A DNA stretch of 64,000 nt from Darksidea phi (lineage: Eukaryota > Ascomycota > Dothideomycetes > Pleosporales > Lentitheciaceae). Shown piece after piece: positions 23,657 through 35,697 of this stretch. The notes below the pieces were generated by a model. That model worked only from the letters and a program-made list of their open reading frames with translations. It was not told the origin of the DNA and ran no database searches. Position numbers and translations under genes: made by a program. The DNA is taken from the NCBI GenBank assembly GCA_030770425.1, contig JASJFT010000102.1, positions 1 through 64,000 of the forward strand, in the 5' to 3' direction. Each line of letters opens with the position of its first letter. Within the stretch, counting starts at the first letter, position 1.

Positions 23657-25950
23657 GTTTGTTAAGAGTTTAGTATAACTTAAGCGACAATGTCAATTGA
23701 AATAATTCTATGTAGAAGCCGTCTGCGCGCCAGAGCAGACTTATATCATAGCAGCATGGTGAACTGTATGTCGGGACCTGATGCACCCATGAGGCAACCG
23801 AACACCGCGATCCTCGTAGCTGCGGGGAATTGAGCATGCAAGCTACGACGGGATTCCATTTCCTATGGGACCAGCAACTGCTCCTCAGACGATAAGCCAG
23901 TATACCTTTTCATGTCGCGACGACCTACGCATTTGGTCGACTATTTTCGTATTCACTTTCCCAAGACGGATGTACTAGTTGACATGGTGCTCGCGATTGG
24001 CCGAAACCGACGGCCAATCGCGTTGCTCTTGAACTATTTTATACGATCAGTAGATGCGTCATGATTATCTGGACTGCTCTTACGGTTGACAGGATGAGCG
24101 GGGAGATTGAAGATGAGCTAGATGGTTGCAATCGACCGATGTCGATGTACGTAGTAGTGATGAAAAAGTGACCGAAACATGACATTGTCAGATTGGCCAG
24201 CGGCAATCCACCCGCAGGTCCAGACAGGCCTGACACCAACACATGTAGTGTAGTCCTAGCACGGAGATAAACAGAGGGTGGTTCGTAATTTCGTCTCTCG
24301 CGCTCATGTCTTTCAAGTGCGTCCTATGTTGTTCGTCCTCTGTTGCCAGATGTTTCATAGTGGAAACATTTGTTCTCCGATAGAAAGGCAGCTGGCATAA
24401 TTCTTGGGGTTGGGACTTTCGTGGTGCAAACCGTGGAACCCGCGTTGCTTGAGGTCCCAATGCGGCGATTCCAAAACCGCGCCTGTCCGCTTCGGCGAGC
24501 TTATCGTCCCCCTCCAACACCTTAAGAGAAGAAATCTATTGGAGAAAGCTCTTTGTAATTGGTCTGTCGAGCGTGTATCAGCCATCCCGTCGAGTGTCAC
24601 CGTCTTATCCACTGCTCACTGCTCTTCACCCGGCCGAGCCATTGGATGTCGTCATCATCTCCATGATCGGCTTCTTCTTTGGCCTGCGCACATGGTCTGA
24701 TTTGAAGTCTTTGACTGCAAAGCCTCAAGTCGCAGACAATGTCGAATGAACGAGAACAGTACCAGGTGGTCGACAAGGGCCATGGGAATAAGATCTTGTT
24801 GTTGGCTTTGCGAGACTCATGCACAACCGAGGTGTTCCAAGCTGTGTTTGCTCCGGCGCAGATGAGTTCAACCACCGGAAGTTGAGCACTGATGGGATGT
24901 GGTTTGCGGGAAAAGCACGTGACAGATTCTGCAAGCGAAACGACCCTGGTCCGGTGGGGTGCGTTCTGGGGTAGATTTCAGCCGCACAATTCCCCAAGCC
25001 GGGGTCGACAGAGATTCATCAATGCCGGTCATCTGTGTTTGTTTCTCACCCTCTAGACGATTGGGATCTGCGCTGTTGAGCCGTGCCGTGCGGACGCCAA
25101 CACACCCGTGCGTGGTATTGATGATGCGTCGACCCCGCTCAGCCGGGACGTGCCCGGACACTCGTATGCGATTCTTCGCTAGTCGTACTGCGTTGAGAAG
25201 GTGATGGAACGCCGGGCTGAGGTGAGCCAGCAAGCTGGACGGTGAAGTAAGAGCCCCAACGAGGGGTGGAGGGCGGGTCAGATGAGGAGGGCAACGAGTT
25301 TTGCATGGCGTGGCGACTGCAAAATAGCAACAGACATGGGAGCGACATGTTTCGTGCGGCGTTTTGAGTCGCTCGGAGTCCAGACGTACGCCGCACCGCA
25401 CCGCACCGGGCCGGCTTACCCAGGCTCCTTTCTTCCATCCCTCAGGCCCCGACGACGCCAGACAACGGTCTTTACGGATTGCATACGGGCGAAGAACATA
25501 GTCGGTGCCGTGGCATTCTACTGAGGAGCCCAGACCGGCGCTAGGAACACCAAGCTTTCCGCCAGATCGACGGCTTATCCACCTCGTCATCGCCCAGTGG
25601 CCGTTTCCGCTACCCGCTCCTCTGCGCCGTGCTTGCGCTGCACTTCCGACGACAACTCACCAAGGCGCGCCGCGCGCTCGCCCGGGAGGCAATCGCCGCG
25701 GGTCGCCCGGCACTTCCGCGCGCACACGGCGTGCAATTGACTCTTTCCGCCGTCTTCGTCTTCCCAGAGCCCTGGGCGAGGAGATGGAGGCCCTCGACGC
25801 TGCGACACCCGTCTCGTGTCACCGTGCCTCAACCAGCCATATCCTAACACACTAGGGCCCCAAGTGCGCCGTATTTCCTGGCGACACCCCTAATTCCACG
25901 CTCGCTGGCCACCTCCGATCTGGCATCGCGAGCCCTCCCTCGCCGGCACC
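23657..25950. other. 2.3 kb gap without a supported gene
   Basis: Divergent region between the Rieske gene and the basic unknown protein. The right part (about 24900-25900) is GC-rich and gives long open frames on both strands, but these overlap each other, are rich in R/P/S/C and match no family I know, as expected for GC-rich non-coding DNA. The last 300 bases should be the promoter and 5' UTR of the next gene. Confidence 0.5.
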
Positions 25951-27459
25951 ATGTCGTGGCTCCTGAGGGGCATCCAATCGGCCGTCTTCCACTATGTCTC
26001 GTGCGCGCCATGTACCGGCTACATGTATAAGAAACAGCGACGGAAACATGCGAAAGAGGCTCGCAAGGCCAGGGCGAAGCTGCAGATGGAGCAGCCCGAG
26101 CTGTACCACCACCCCGAACCGACCGGCACCAATCCCTACTGGCAGGAAGAGATAACCATGGGGCCCGGACCGCCGCCGCGACGAGCGCGAAGGACCAACA
26201 CGGGGAGCACGCGAGCAGCTACCATTGCGGGGACGAGTGCTGCTGTGAGCCAGGTGGGAAGCAGCATCGATGTCGTCCGCGGGGAAGAAGAAGTGCGCCT
26301 GAGCGACGACACGCTCGACGATGACAATTGGAACCGCAAGCGCTACCAGAGGGAGGATGAGGACCTATGGGGCTTGTCCGACACCGTGTTGCCCCTCCAG
26401 CCCACCATGTCCGGCTCGTCCGTCGGCGTTGCTGGTCTGACGCGTCCGGGAACCTCGCGATCAGGAAGCTATTACTCCGCTCGCGCCCCCCCAGTCAACG
26501 ACCTACACCCTCCCGTCGTCAGTCTGCCCTCGCCGCACCCAGCCGACAACAAATGGATGCTCCAGCCTCCCCCCAAAGCTAGCGTCATGAACGGGAAGGA
26601 GCGAGCCACAAACAGAAGTCGCAGCGGAAGCGGCGCAAGCAGTCGCGTGGAATTGAGCCTTCAGCGGCAAGTCTCCAGTAGACAACTGCGCCACAAGCTC
26701 GAGCGTGGAGAGACACCAGAGATTCCATCACTGGCAAGGGGTGACTCGTACAGCACCATGGTCGCAGGACATCGCCATGAACGACCACGTACACCCCAGA
26801 CGCGACCTCCTTCGGCCGCCAGCTCTCGCAAAAAGAAGAAACGCCGCGACACTGTCATGACGCGAACCGACACCATCGAACGCTCCTCAGGCGACTCCAG
26901 TGACACCATTGTCAAGCGCCGCTCCTACTCCCCCAAAGCCCCTCCCATGCCTGGCATCAGTGTCGTCCGAGTACGCACCAGCCGCCAGCAACTTTCTACC
27001 GTCATATCCAGCGGTTCCGGAAACCCAACATGTCCCCCAAACCTCAGCCCCAACTCCGACAACAAAAACGGACTGTCCGACATACCGCCCGCCGTTGCCC
27101 GACGCATGCAATACTCGTCCACACAATCCTCCGATTCCGTCCCCTACTTCTCCAAACATCGCCAACCGCTCGCCTCCTCGGACATAACATCTCTCAACAT
27201 CCTCCAAGACCTCGTCTCGCCTCGCGCACTGCTCAGCTCCCGCTTCGTCTCGGCTCCCCTTATGGAGGCTAGGATCAAGCTTCCTCCTTCTGACTGTGAT
27301 GAGGAGAAGACTCTAGGCGTAGACGCATGGGCTGGTAGCGGGTTTGCCGTCAGTCGTGCCTGGGGCACTGACCGGATTGATGGCGATGCGAGGGTTCCGT
27401 TTGACAGTCTGGGCGTGCCTGAGCGTGATCCGAGGATGCGGTGGAGTGTGGACTTTTGA
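25951..27459 (+). CDS. Basic, disordered conserved fungal protein, probably membrane-anchored
   Basis: A single exon of 502 aa. The first 60 residues look conserved and structured: MSWLLRGIQSAVFHYVSCAP, a short amphipathic/hydrophobic start with two cysteines (CAPC) that could be palmitoylated, followed by a strongly basic helix (KKQRRKHAKEARKARAKL) and YHHPEPTGTNPYWQEE. The rest is disordered: Ser/Pro/Arg-rich, several SRSGS-type runs, a basic patch SSRKKKKRRDT and a short conserved-looking C-terminus (GSGFAVSRAWGTDRIDGDARVP). The sequence suggests a cytosolic protein held at a membrane by its N-terminus and regulated by phosphorylation; this is inference. I recognise it only as a Pezizomycotina-type hypothetical protein. 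The start is the first ATG of the frame and has a CACC context. Confidence 0.8.
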   Translation: MSWLLRGIQSAVFHYVSCAPCTGYMYKKQRRKHAKEARKARAKLQMEQPELYHHPEPTGTNPYWQEEITMGPGPPPRRARRTNTGSTRAATIAGTSAAVSQVGSSIDVVRGEEEVRLSDDTLDDDNWNRKRYQREDEDLWGLSDTVLPLQPTMSGSSVGVAGLTRPGTSRSGSYYSARAPPVNDLHPPVVSLPSPHPADNKWMLQPPPKASVMNGKERATNRSRSGSGASSRVELSLQRQVSSRQLRHKLERGETPEIPSLARGDSYSTMVAGHRHERPRTPQTRPPSAASSRKKKKRRDTVMTRTDTIERSSGDSSDTIVKRRSYSPKAPPMPGISVVRVRTSRQQLSTVISSGSGNPTCPPNLSPNSDNKNGLSDIPPAVARRMQYSSTQSSDSVPYFSKHRQPLASSDITSLNILQDLVSPRALLSSRFVSAPLMEARIKLPPSDCDEEKTLGVDAWAGSGFAVSRAWGTDRIDGDARVPFDSLGVPERDPRMRWSVDF

Positions 27460-28180
27460 CATGGCGCTCCGCTTCCGTCCGCATCGCCGTTCGATCTTGC
27501 CCACTTACCGGCATGTAGTTGCGCTTCTTTCCTATACATCCCCATTGCATACTGATACCTTGCTGAGGCGCCCACCCCTCGTATATACCACCACATCCCT
27601 ACTGCCTATATGCTACAGTACCTAGCACTTTTTGTTGCATTCTCCTTGGTTATACTGCAGCGCTTTGTTCTTGTTTCCTCCTCTGCCCCTTTTTGGCTTT
27701 CCATGCATACCATTCATGCATCGCAGCGACGCGTCCCTTTGGATAGAACGCAGCGCTGAATGAGCTTACGATTCCTTCTGCCCTCCATTTATCTTTGTTT
27801 TTGCAAAACGGCACGGCATACGGTTCTTTTTTCCCCGCGAGCATTCCTCTTTTTAAGCCTCAGATAGTGCATCAGAGGCCTTTCTTTCTCTTTTGCTGCA
27901 TCCGGCTGCATCCAATGCTGGATTTTGATTCTGGGGTTGGGTTGCATGGTTTGTACAGTACGGACGTACGTTTGGATGCTGTGCGAGGGGAAGAGGGTGT
28001 CGCGAGGAAAAGTTGGATGTGGACGAAGATAGCAATACTAGAAAAATCGTCCTACTGAATATTGTGTGTGCTAAAAAATAAAATCTTCCATGGTGGAATG
28101 GCTGAACGCCTAGTGAGACGCTGTCCTAGATCCCTCCCCAACATAATCTTACAAGAAGCATCCAACCTACAAGCCAACCC
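27460..28180. other. Convergent 3' spacer
   Basis: 721 bp between converging genes; T-rich 3'-UTR-like sequence, no supported feature. Confidence 0.5.
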
Positions 28181-31100
28181 TCACCCCGCTTTCTCAGTGT
28201 CTACATTAACATTCCAAATCCTCAACGTCTGCCCCCTACTCCCCCTCTTCTTCCCAGCCTTCGCCTTCCCATCGGCATGCTCCCCAAGCCTGAGCATCGC
28301 CTTCGCAACATGCGCCAACGCGTCGACAAACTCGCTCATGCGACCCGTGTCCAAGAAAACCTTCTGCAACCACGCGCGCTCATTGTCGGCTACCAGCGTA
28401 GCAAGATCCATGGCCTTGGTTGCGGTCTCCCTGTGGATGAAGAAGCTTCCCGACTGCAAGATGGACAGGTAGGCGAAGATGAGGTCGGGGAAGTAAGCGA
28501 GGTACAAAGGCCATATATTGGGAGAGGTGGCGGGATTATACGAGAGGTCGACTAGAGAAGCGAAAGTGGATACGATGGTGGTCAGGAGGTCTTTAACGCG
28601 CTTTGTCGAGATTTGCTGCGAAGCGTCGCGTTGACTGGGGTGAGGGAAGCCAATCAGCCTGCTAGCCTTGAAGAACCCGTACTCGGATAAAGAAAGGGGG
28701 ACTAACGAGATGAGCCATTCCTCCTCCTCGCGCCACTGGCGGAAATACGTGATGAGACGGACGAGCTGACTGAGGTCGTAGTAGGTCTGGCTTGCAGCCC
28801 GCAGGCTGTGGACGTAGTAAGCGTGTTCTTGTGCGCTGGGGATTGCGGACGGGCGCACCGAGTCGTGGCCTGAGCTGAAGTGGCGCATAGCTTCGGCGAC
28901 TTGTTCTTCGTCCTGGTCTTCTGCGCCGGCTTGTGTGAAGTCGAAGGCATAGCCGCACAAGGCGGCTGTTTTGGTAAGAGACATGGTTTCGACACTCATT
29001 TCGGAGACTAGCTTCTCGGCGGCGCCCATACGGCCGTTGACTAGTTTATTAATTTAGTTCATTGCCACACTCAATAAACAAGGAAAGACTTACCCAGGAA
29101 TGTCTTCAGGGCTTTGAACAAAGCTGTGAAAGTGTCTTCGTACTCTGTCTCGAGGTGATTGTACCATTGGAGACACTCAAGGAAAGCCTCTTCCTTGGCC
29201 GAGATATCGAAACCGGATATGTTGTGCTGGATGCGGACTCCAGGCCAGAGATACGCATCCTTTCCGGTCCATTTCTCGACTATCGTGAACCTTGAGATCA
29301 TATTTGCCATCTCCTTACCAGCATAGAGCCCAGAGCCACCAAGTTGAAGCTTGAAGTTTACGTTGACCACCTCAGTCGTGTTAACTCCATACTGCTCCAT
29401 GAGCATGATGCATCGTTTTTGCTCATCGTTGTTCTTGACATCGGGTAGGATGCGAGCCAGACAATGATGAGCTCTCCAACCGCCAAGTTGCGCAGCGTAC
29501 AAGGGTATCAGTTGGAGCCGTTTGGTGACCCGTAGAAACTCAATATAGGCGACGGCGACGTTTTGCATTGCGTACGCTTTCGGGCTCATGTCGTAGTCCA
29601 TCGGATTGAGAACTTCCCGGTAGACGAGAAGAATATGGACTAAGAGGCGGAGGGCGTGCGGATCTCTTGCGATCGTTTGGTAGTATGGCTCGGCGCTTAC
29701 AGCTCGTTGCTCCGTAGCCTTCTTGGACGTCGGATCTTCCGGATTCGTATCAGGGTCGATTATGAGATTTACGAGACGATCATCGTCTTGCAGCATATCG
29801 GCAATAGCTATGCCGACTTTGTACAGGAGATCGGTCATGGTCCCGCTAATGAGTGCCCCTTGAATGAGTTTGATCGGGGTCTTCGCTTGATCTGAGGTTG
29901 CCGCATTCCGCTTCAACAGCTCTATAACCTGCTTGTTTGAAGTCTCCCAGTCGTCGAACTGTGCAACCGCGTCTTGGAAAACAAACTCTAGGACGGTTTT
30001 CTCAGACACCCACGGATGAGGCTTCGGATTCTGCCGAAGATAGCGGTCAAATCTGGATAAGAGGAGAGCGTTGTAATAAGCGTAAAGATGATCATCCCAC
30101 GATCGACAGGTAGCTTGAACCTGCTTATAATCTCCGCTGAGGAGTGCATACACGGCACCCTCATAAGGCATCTTGGCTCCCCGGGCAGCGTAGAAACACA
30201 TTCGTCGGTAAAGGTAACCAAGATCGCTTCCGGCTACATTCGGTCCGCCGTCAGGATGGGAATCGTAGGCAGCACCTAAGCTCACTCCACGCCACGCTTC
30301 GTTTCGTTCCTTGCACCACTCGCTGATCTTGTCCCATGGCTCGCCTCGACGAAGCATTTCGTAGCATACCATCCACAGCGCATTCTCGTAGTACTCATCC
30401 GACTTCTCCAGGGTGCGTTTTTTCTGCCTCAATGGGGCATCGGGGTCTAACCGTGTGATCAAAGGTTGGGCACTGCCGTGGCCCTGTACTATGTGATCCT
30501 TGTCTAACGGTCTTTCCGAGCCCTGCATGCGTTTTGCTTGTTTGATTTTGGCCTTCGTATCTAGCCAGCCGCTTGTCCAGGTGTTGGTGTCTTTACCGGA
30601 AACCTCTCCCCACTGTGCGACAATCGATTCGATATCGCTCTCGGTGTTTCTTGCTGTCTGCTGTAGCCACTTCAAGATGACCTTCTTCTCCCGCGCCGCG
30701 TCATCTTCTATGATGAACCGGTCCCACACTTCGTTCTTCTCGCTGAAGCGACTTGTGCCTCCCGCGTCTGTCAACTGTGCCGCTTTTCTCGCCGCTACAT
30801 CGGTACCAGGCTCGGGATGATGATGATCTATTATTATACGCACGAGCTCCCATGTCGCTAATTCGGCTTGCCAATGTCGTAGCTCTCGTACACTAGTAGA
30901 GTCCGATGCGGCGCTGGGCTCTATCGACGGGACGATAGACAAGGAAGATCGTCCGAACAGGTTCTCGCCGTCCTCATTGGCAATATTTTGGATACGCCCA
31001 CGCACACTCTTGTCCAGCGCGCCCTGGTTTTCCGCGCTGTTCTGCTTCTTCAGTTCCTTGACTGTTGATTCTGCCAGATCCCTGAACTTCCCCACCATCT

Positions 31101-31423
31101 TTACGGTCGTGTGGTATTTCGTCTGCTCACTTTCATTGCCATGGGTATGCCAGTGGTCGACTCTTTCGGCAAACTTTTCCACCTCTTTCCCCACTCTGTC
31201 TGCCATTGCTCGGAGCGGCTGGAGAGGATCGTTTACGGAAAGACTGTTCGCGCTTCGTGAGGCTCCAATTGAGGTCGCATGGTTGCTGTTGGCCTACATA
31301 GTACATTCTCTGTCAGCAGGAATATAGGATACTCTTGGCGATTTGCTGGAGCTCGACTCAATGTCGTAGACTTACCTGAGATGCCATGGACTGCGACCGC
31401 CGCGAAAACGGGAATGCCGCCAT
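28181..31423 (-). CDS. nup84: Nucleoporin Nup84/Nup107
   Basis: Three exons: 31423-31376, 31293-29094, 29040-28181; 1035 aa. The protein is almost entirely alpha-helical, as expected for this ACE1-type scaffold nucleoporin of the Y-shaped (Nup84/Nup107-160) complex. Recognisable stretches: RREPWDKISEWCKERNEAWRGVSLG preceded by ENALWMVCYEMLRRG, then RMCFYAARG, ALLSGDYKQVQATCRSWDDHLYAYYNALL, and the C-terminal MEQYGVNTTEVV. Introns are 82 and 53 bp. The first exon encodes a short Arg/Ser leader (MAAFPFSRRSQSMASQ). The protein acts at the nuclear envelope in pore assembly and mRNA export; the conserved core is complete, so it is almost surely functional. Confidence 0.94.
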
Positions 31424-33215
31424 GGTCGCGAAGAGATAATCCAAGTTGCGCGAAGCTCGCTCGGCGGAGTGCAAAGAACTGCGTTGTCTACCGGAATGGT
31501 TGGAGTGGTCGACGGGTTGTCGGCGACACTCAGCTGTTCACAAAACATCGCGAAGCTCCAGCGAAAGATAGCCGGTCCTAGCGTCCCACTAGCGCGTCGT
31601 CCCGCTTGGCACCGTATAAAATTTCAGTCCTGGCAGCGCTCCGCTACTCTTTTCCTCTTCAATGTCTATAGGCAGTCATTAGAGTCTCGGTTCAACCCGC
31701 TCAGTGTTTGAACAGGCCCTTGAGGTCTCCTTGCGTGCTCACGACCGTCTTAGAACAACGTACTACCTGGTGACTGTCCGGACTTCCTCGCGGAGAGTGA
31801 AGGTCGCAGATATAAAGGTAGTACTACATTTCCATGCTTGGATACTGTCCGTTTTCGACATTTTGTGTATCTTGAGAAGCTCCTAGCTGGTCGCTCCATT
31901 GGTGGAGAGCGTCTCCTTCTGCAGGATATGCCCTTCGCTTTGCTATAAATTCTTTTTGTGTAGTGACGAGCCAACTATGTTTCCAGTATATACAGAGGGT
32001 ACAAGGTTGGAAACTCTATCCAGAGGAGACTCGTATATTGTTACAGACTGGAAGTTGCACACGTGTGTTATGTGATTTGCATCGTAGTTTGCGCGACATG
32101 CGCCAAGACAGACTTCGTACCGCGACATGCGCCGTTGCTCTCTATCATACCCAATTCTATCATGACTCCTGGCTCCTCTGCTCCATCTTTAGCCTGCAGT
32201 TGTAAGACATTGGTCTTGGCTAGCTTCTAGATGACCTACCTGAGAAGGGAGTACTTCGGACAGCTCACGGTGCTGGCGTTTTCGCCCTTTTCTTGGTAGA
32301 AGGCATTGCAGCACTCATACAGGGCATCAACCTATGCTCTGTTAGTCTGACGATAGTAGCTTCGCAGTATGCGCAATAGCGTGGAGAACGAGAAGATAGG
32401 ATGTGTTGGAGCCGGCAAGATATATCCGCAAACCACAGGTTTGGGCGACGCATCCCGCGAGAGATGTATCCGTACCTCTTTTCTGCATTTCTCTTCCTTG
32501 TAGTTGTTCTTCTGTAGACAGTCTGGCCAATTGATTGAGTAAATGCTCTCCATATAGGCCACTCAACATACTCTGAATCGCACATGCCCTAGGATGACAC
32601 GGCGGATCCGTCTGTAAGTCCGCCCTCAATCCCTTGCATACATCGTAAGCCATGCATCTCAAGACGTGGTGACATCAGAAACCCACCATGTTGCGTCACG
32701 TGGACAGGCGAGGAAGCCCCAATTGCAATTTCAGCCGCACGAAGCAGTAATAGCTCAGCTGGAGATAGGAAAGCAATTAGGCAGCAATAAGCTGGAGATA
32801 CGCAAAACTAAGACAAAATTACGTATCGGAATGTGGTGAAGGTGAAAGCACTCGAGACCGGCTTGTCCTCGAAAGCAACCCCACTAGCCACACTCCCGCA
32901 CCGCACTTCTTCTCTCTTCCCACGCACACCCTCGCTTTTCTCCTTCACCTCACCATTCGCCACCGCCCTGTATAAAGCGCTTTGCACGCGTCTCTCAGGG
33001 TTCCTCGCCTCCAATCTCTTCTATTTACGCGCCGGGACTCGCCATCAGCGTCTCGCCCGCACCTGGCGCAGCACAAAAGCACACTTGTTGCCTTTTCCCG
33101 TACGTCCACTCTCCCTCCACCCCTCTTCTGCCTTCTAACGTCTCTCCACAGTCTCTGCGCCCCCCAAGCCTCCCATCTCATCTCAGCGACACGCACTCCT
33201 GACCCCACCAGCATC
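31424..33215. other. 1.8 kb divergent gap nup84 / SUMO gene
   Basis: No gene supported on either strand. The right end (about 32870-33210) is a C/T-rich leader typical of highly expressed fungal genes and should be the SUMO promoter and 5' UTR. The middle holds nothing I can name. Confidence 0.5.
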
Positions 33216-33593
33216 ATGTCTGATAACGGCTCACCAGCGCAGCAGAAGCCAGAGGACAGCGGCAGCGGCCAGACGGAGCACCTTAATATCAAGGTTACAG
33301 ACAACAACAATGAGGTCTTCTTCAAGATCAAGCGGACTACGCAGCTGGGGAAGCTCATGAACGCATTCTGCGACCGCCAAGGCAAAAACATCTCGAGTGT
33401 GCGCTTCTTGTTCGATGGAACACGGGTGCAACCCAACGACAGTCCCGACACGGTACGTCAAGAAACCTTCGTGCATCGCATCTCCCACCTCGTCTACTCG
33501 ATTTTTTCTGAGCAGCATACTAACATACTCTAGCTGGACATGCAGGACGGAGACACGCTCGAAGTCCACCAGGAGCAAATCGGAGGCTGCTAG
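33216..33593 (+). CDS. smt3: Small ubiquitin-like modifier SUMO (Smt3)
   Basis: Two exons, 33216-33452 and 33534-33593; 98 aa. A disordered 20-residue head (SDNGSPAQQKPED) is followed by the ubiquitin fold: HLNIKVTDNNNEVFFKIKR, KLMNAFCDRQGK, VRFLFDGTRVQPNDSP and DGDTLEVHQEQIGGC. The di-glycine is at 96-97, so the SUMO protease (Ulp1 type) needs to remove just one cysteine to mature it. SUMO is conjugated to lysines through the E1/E2 cascade in nucleus and cytosol. Length and motif order match the fungal family exactly. Confidence 0.97.
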
Positions 33594-34292
33594 TCGCGCA
33601 CGGCACAACGGTTGGAGTCGCCTAGAGCATTTCGAGCGGCGCACACAGATGGCGCACAACCATGGGCAACCTCCAGATCACAATTTCCTCTCGACACGAC
33701 TGCAATGACCACGGCAGATGCATTAGCGGGCAGCCCAGGAGACGGAACATTTTTATTTTCACCAGTGGATATGGGTTTTGGGTTTGGGCGTCACCGGGCG
33801 CCATTGAGCGTGTCCGCAGCCGCGCGCCTTGTGCTTCTATGTAGTTTATGACTCCACCTCCCGGAAGGAATGAATTTCGGTTACATCAACCTCTGCGCTC
33901 ACTAGTGCGATCCCGATTAGGTGTTTTTTTCAGAGTATGCACGGAAGTAGGTCCGCTGACAATCTTAGTGCCCAAAGCTCGGACGGCTCAAGCATGCTGA
34001 GGACGATATACACAAAGGAACCGAGAAGGCGCAAGCACCGTCGTTAGTATGAAGAGAAACGACATACCCTTGACTCTTTTCCTCATTCTCCATCTTTTGC
34101 ATCAACCAACAGTGTTGTACCTCGTGCATATACACAGGCTCTTTAAGAGCATAACAGGAAAGTAGAGAGCCCGATCAGATCTTTCACGCGAGTCTCTCTA
34201 CCAACAACTCATCGCATCCTATGTGAAATCAGAGCGACATCGTCTGTCCAAAGCAAGCTGAACATACAAGACCGATCCTGGTACGTCGACAT
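33594..34292. other. Convergent 3' spacer
   Basis: 699 bp between converging genes; no feature identified. Confidence 0.5.
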
Positions 34293-34968
34293 CTAATCCT
34301 CCCAAACACTCCTCTTCCTCTCCTCCGCCGCCTCCTTCTCACGCTTCTCCCGATTCCTCTCCTCATCTCTCCTCTTGCGCTCCTTCTCCCTCATCGCCTT
34401 GTCATATTCGCGCTCTTCTTCCGTTCGCTTGGGCGCTCTTACCCCAAGCGCGCCTGCAATTAACCTCCCCGCCACCGCCGTTGTCTTCTCCGGTCTCTTC
34501 TCCAACGCAGCCCCACTTCCACCCCTTCCTCTCACTCCCGTCCCCGCTCCAATCCCACCTCCCATTCCAACGCCAACGCCAACCCCGTACGGCACATCAT
34601 CCGGAAACTCAAACGGCGTAGGCGACGCAGGTGTAGGCGGTGGTGGATTCGGCAGATCTGCACTGGGGACTGTACTCAACGATATAGACGAGAGAGAATC
34701 GCGCTCCTTTCCATTTCTGGCATTGGGGGACGGTATCTCTTCGGTCTCGGTATCGCTGCCTGAGATGTTTTCTTCGTCCCAGGAGTCGGCTACGGGGCCG
34801 GATTTTGGTTTTGCGGCGGGCTTTTGAGACGTCTTGGTAGAGAGTTTGAGGTGCGAGAGCGTGTCTGCTACTTCTACAGCGTTTTGCGTTAGATGGTGCG
34901 TACTAGTTTAGGGGGTTTGAGAGAGTTGAAATGGTCGTACCGGCTTCTGATGGTGTTCCGCGAGCCAT
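34293..34968 (-). CDS. Small charged, low-complexity hypothetical protein
   Basis: Two exons, 34968-34941 and 34873-34293; 202 aa. The joined start is MARGTPSEAEVADTLSHLKLS. Middle: acidic SWDEENISGSDTETEE, then a Pro-rich and Gly-rich stretch (GVGVGVGMGGGIG). The C-terminal 45 residues are a highly charged helix, probably coiled coil (KRTEEEREYDKAMREKERKRRDEERNREK...), ending KRSVWED. No catalytic motif is present. Conserved features at both ends (LSHLKLS, VWED) suggest a real small protein with disordered linker. Function unknown; composition resembles ribosome- or RNA-associated small proteins, but I do not claim that. Confidence 0.72.
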
Positions 34969-35697
34969 TGTAATTGTGGAATGGGGAATGAGACTTGCGG
35001 ACGCGTGATGTCTGAGCTGAGCTTGCCTTGCGGGGTAGCTTTTATACGGTACACACGACAAACCTTCCTCTAGCGAAAGGCGTTCAGGGCTTGGAATGTA
35101 TTGGCAAAAAAGAGCGAGGGAATATATCTTAAGCGACCATGTTATAACCCTACAGCGTCTTCTTCCCTTTATACATACATGCAGGGGCCCGCTCTTGTCT
35201 ACTGGGCCAGCGGGTCTTTTTCGGAAGCCTGCCTTCCATCCACATCCCACCCAGCACCCCAGCCGGCGAAAATGTGGAGAAGGGCGCCGGCCGTCGTCAT
35301 CAACGCCTCACGTCCCCTTTGTCGCGCAGCTCGTCTATTTCCATCTGCCCCAGTTTTTGTGTGGGTGCGCGTTTCTTAAAATATGTCGACGGATGCTTCC
35401 CTGTTCAGGCACGGCCGGATATGTGCAGATCGGATGCTCGCATGGGCGACGAGGGACAGAGCGGTTCCGAGGCTAACCCGGTCATCTGTGGGGTGGGTTC
35501 GGTTACTTGGTTGTTGCGCGTATAGGCGTGGTACAAAGAGCTTACGGCTTGCTACACCCGCAGCACGTGGAGGAAAAGGTACTTGGAGTCAATTACTTTC
35601 AAGGTTGAGGTTGGCGCATATCTAGTGCCGGTATTCGCATCGTTTTCCTTCTACATCGTTCATACGCGAAGCTCTTCAAACACCTACTTGTTGCACC
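34969..35697. promoter_or_regulatory. Divergent promoter region
   Basis: 729 bp between head-to-head genes; no recognised binding site or frame. Confidence 0.45.

Noticed and set aside
24868..25590. 240-codon open frame on the minus strand
   Set aside because: It lies in GC-rich DNA with overlapping long frames on both strands, has no family resemblance and no good start context; treated as chance.
32740..32800. tRNA-like D-arm word (TAGCTCAGCTGG)
   Set aside because: No B-box (GGTTCGAATCC type) or acceptor stem pairing follows at the right distance.
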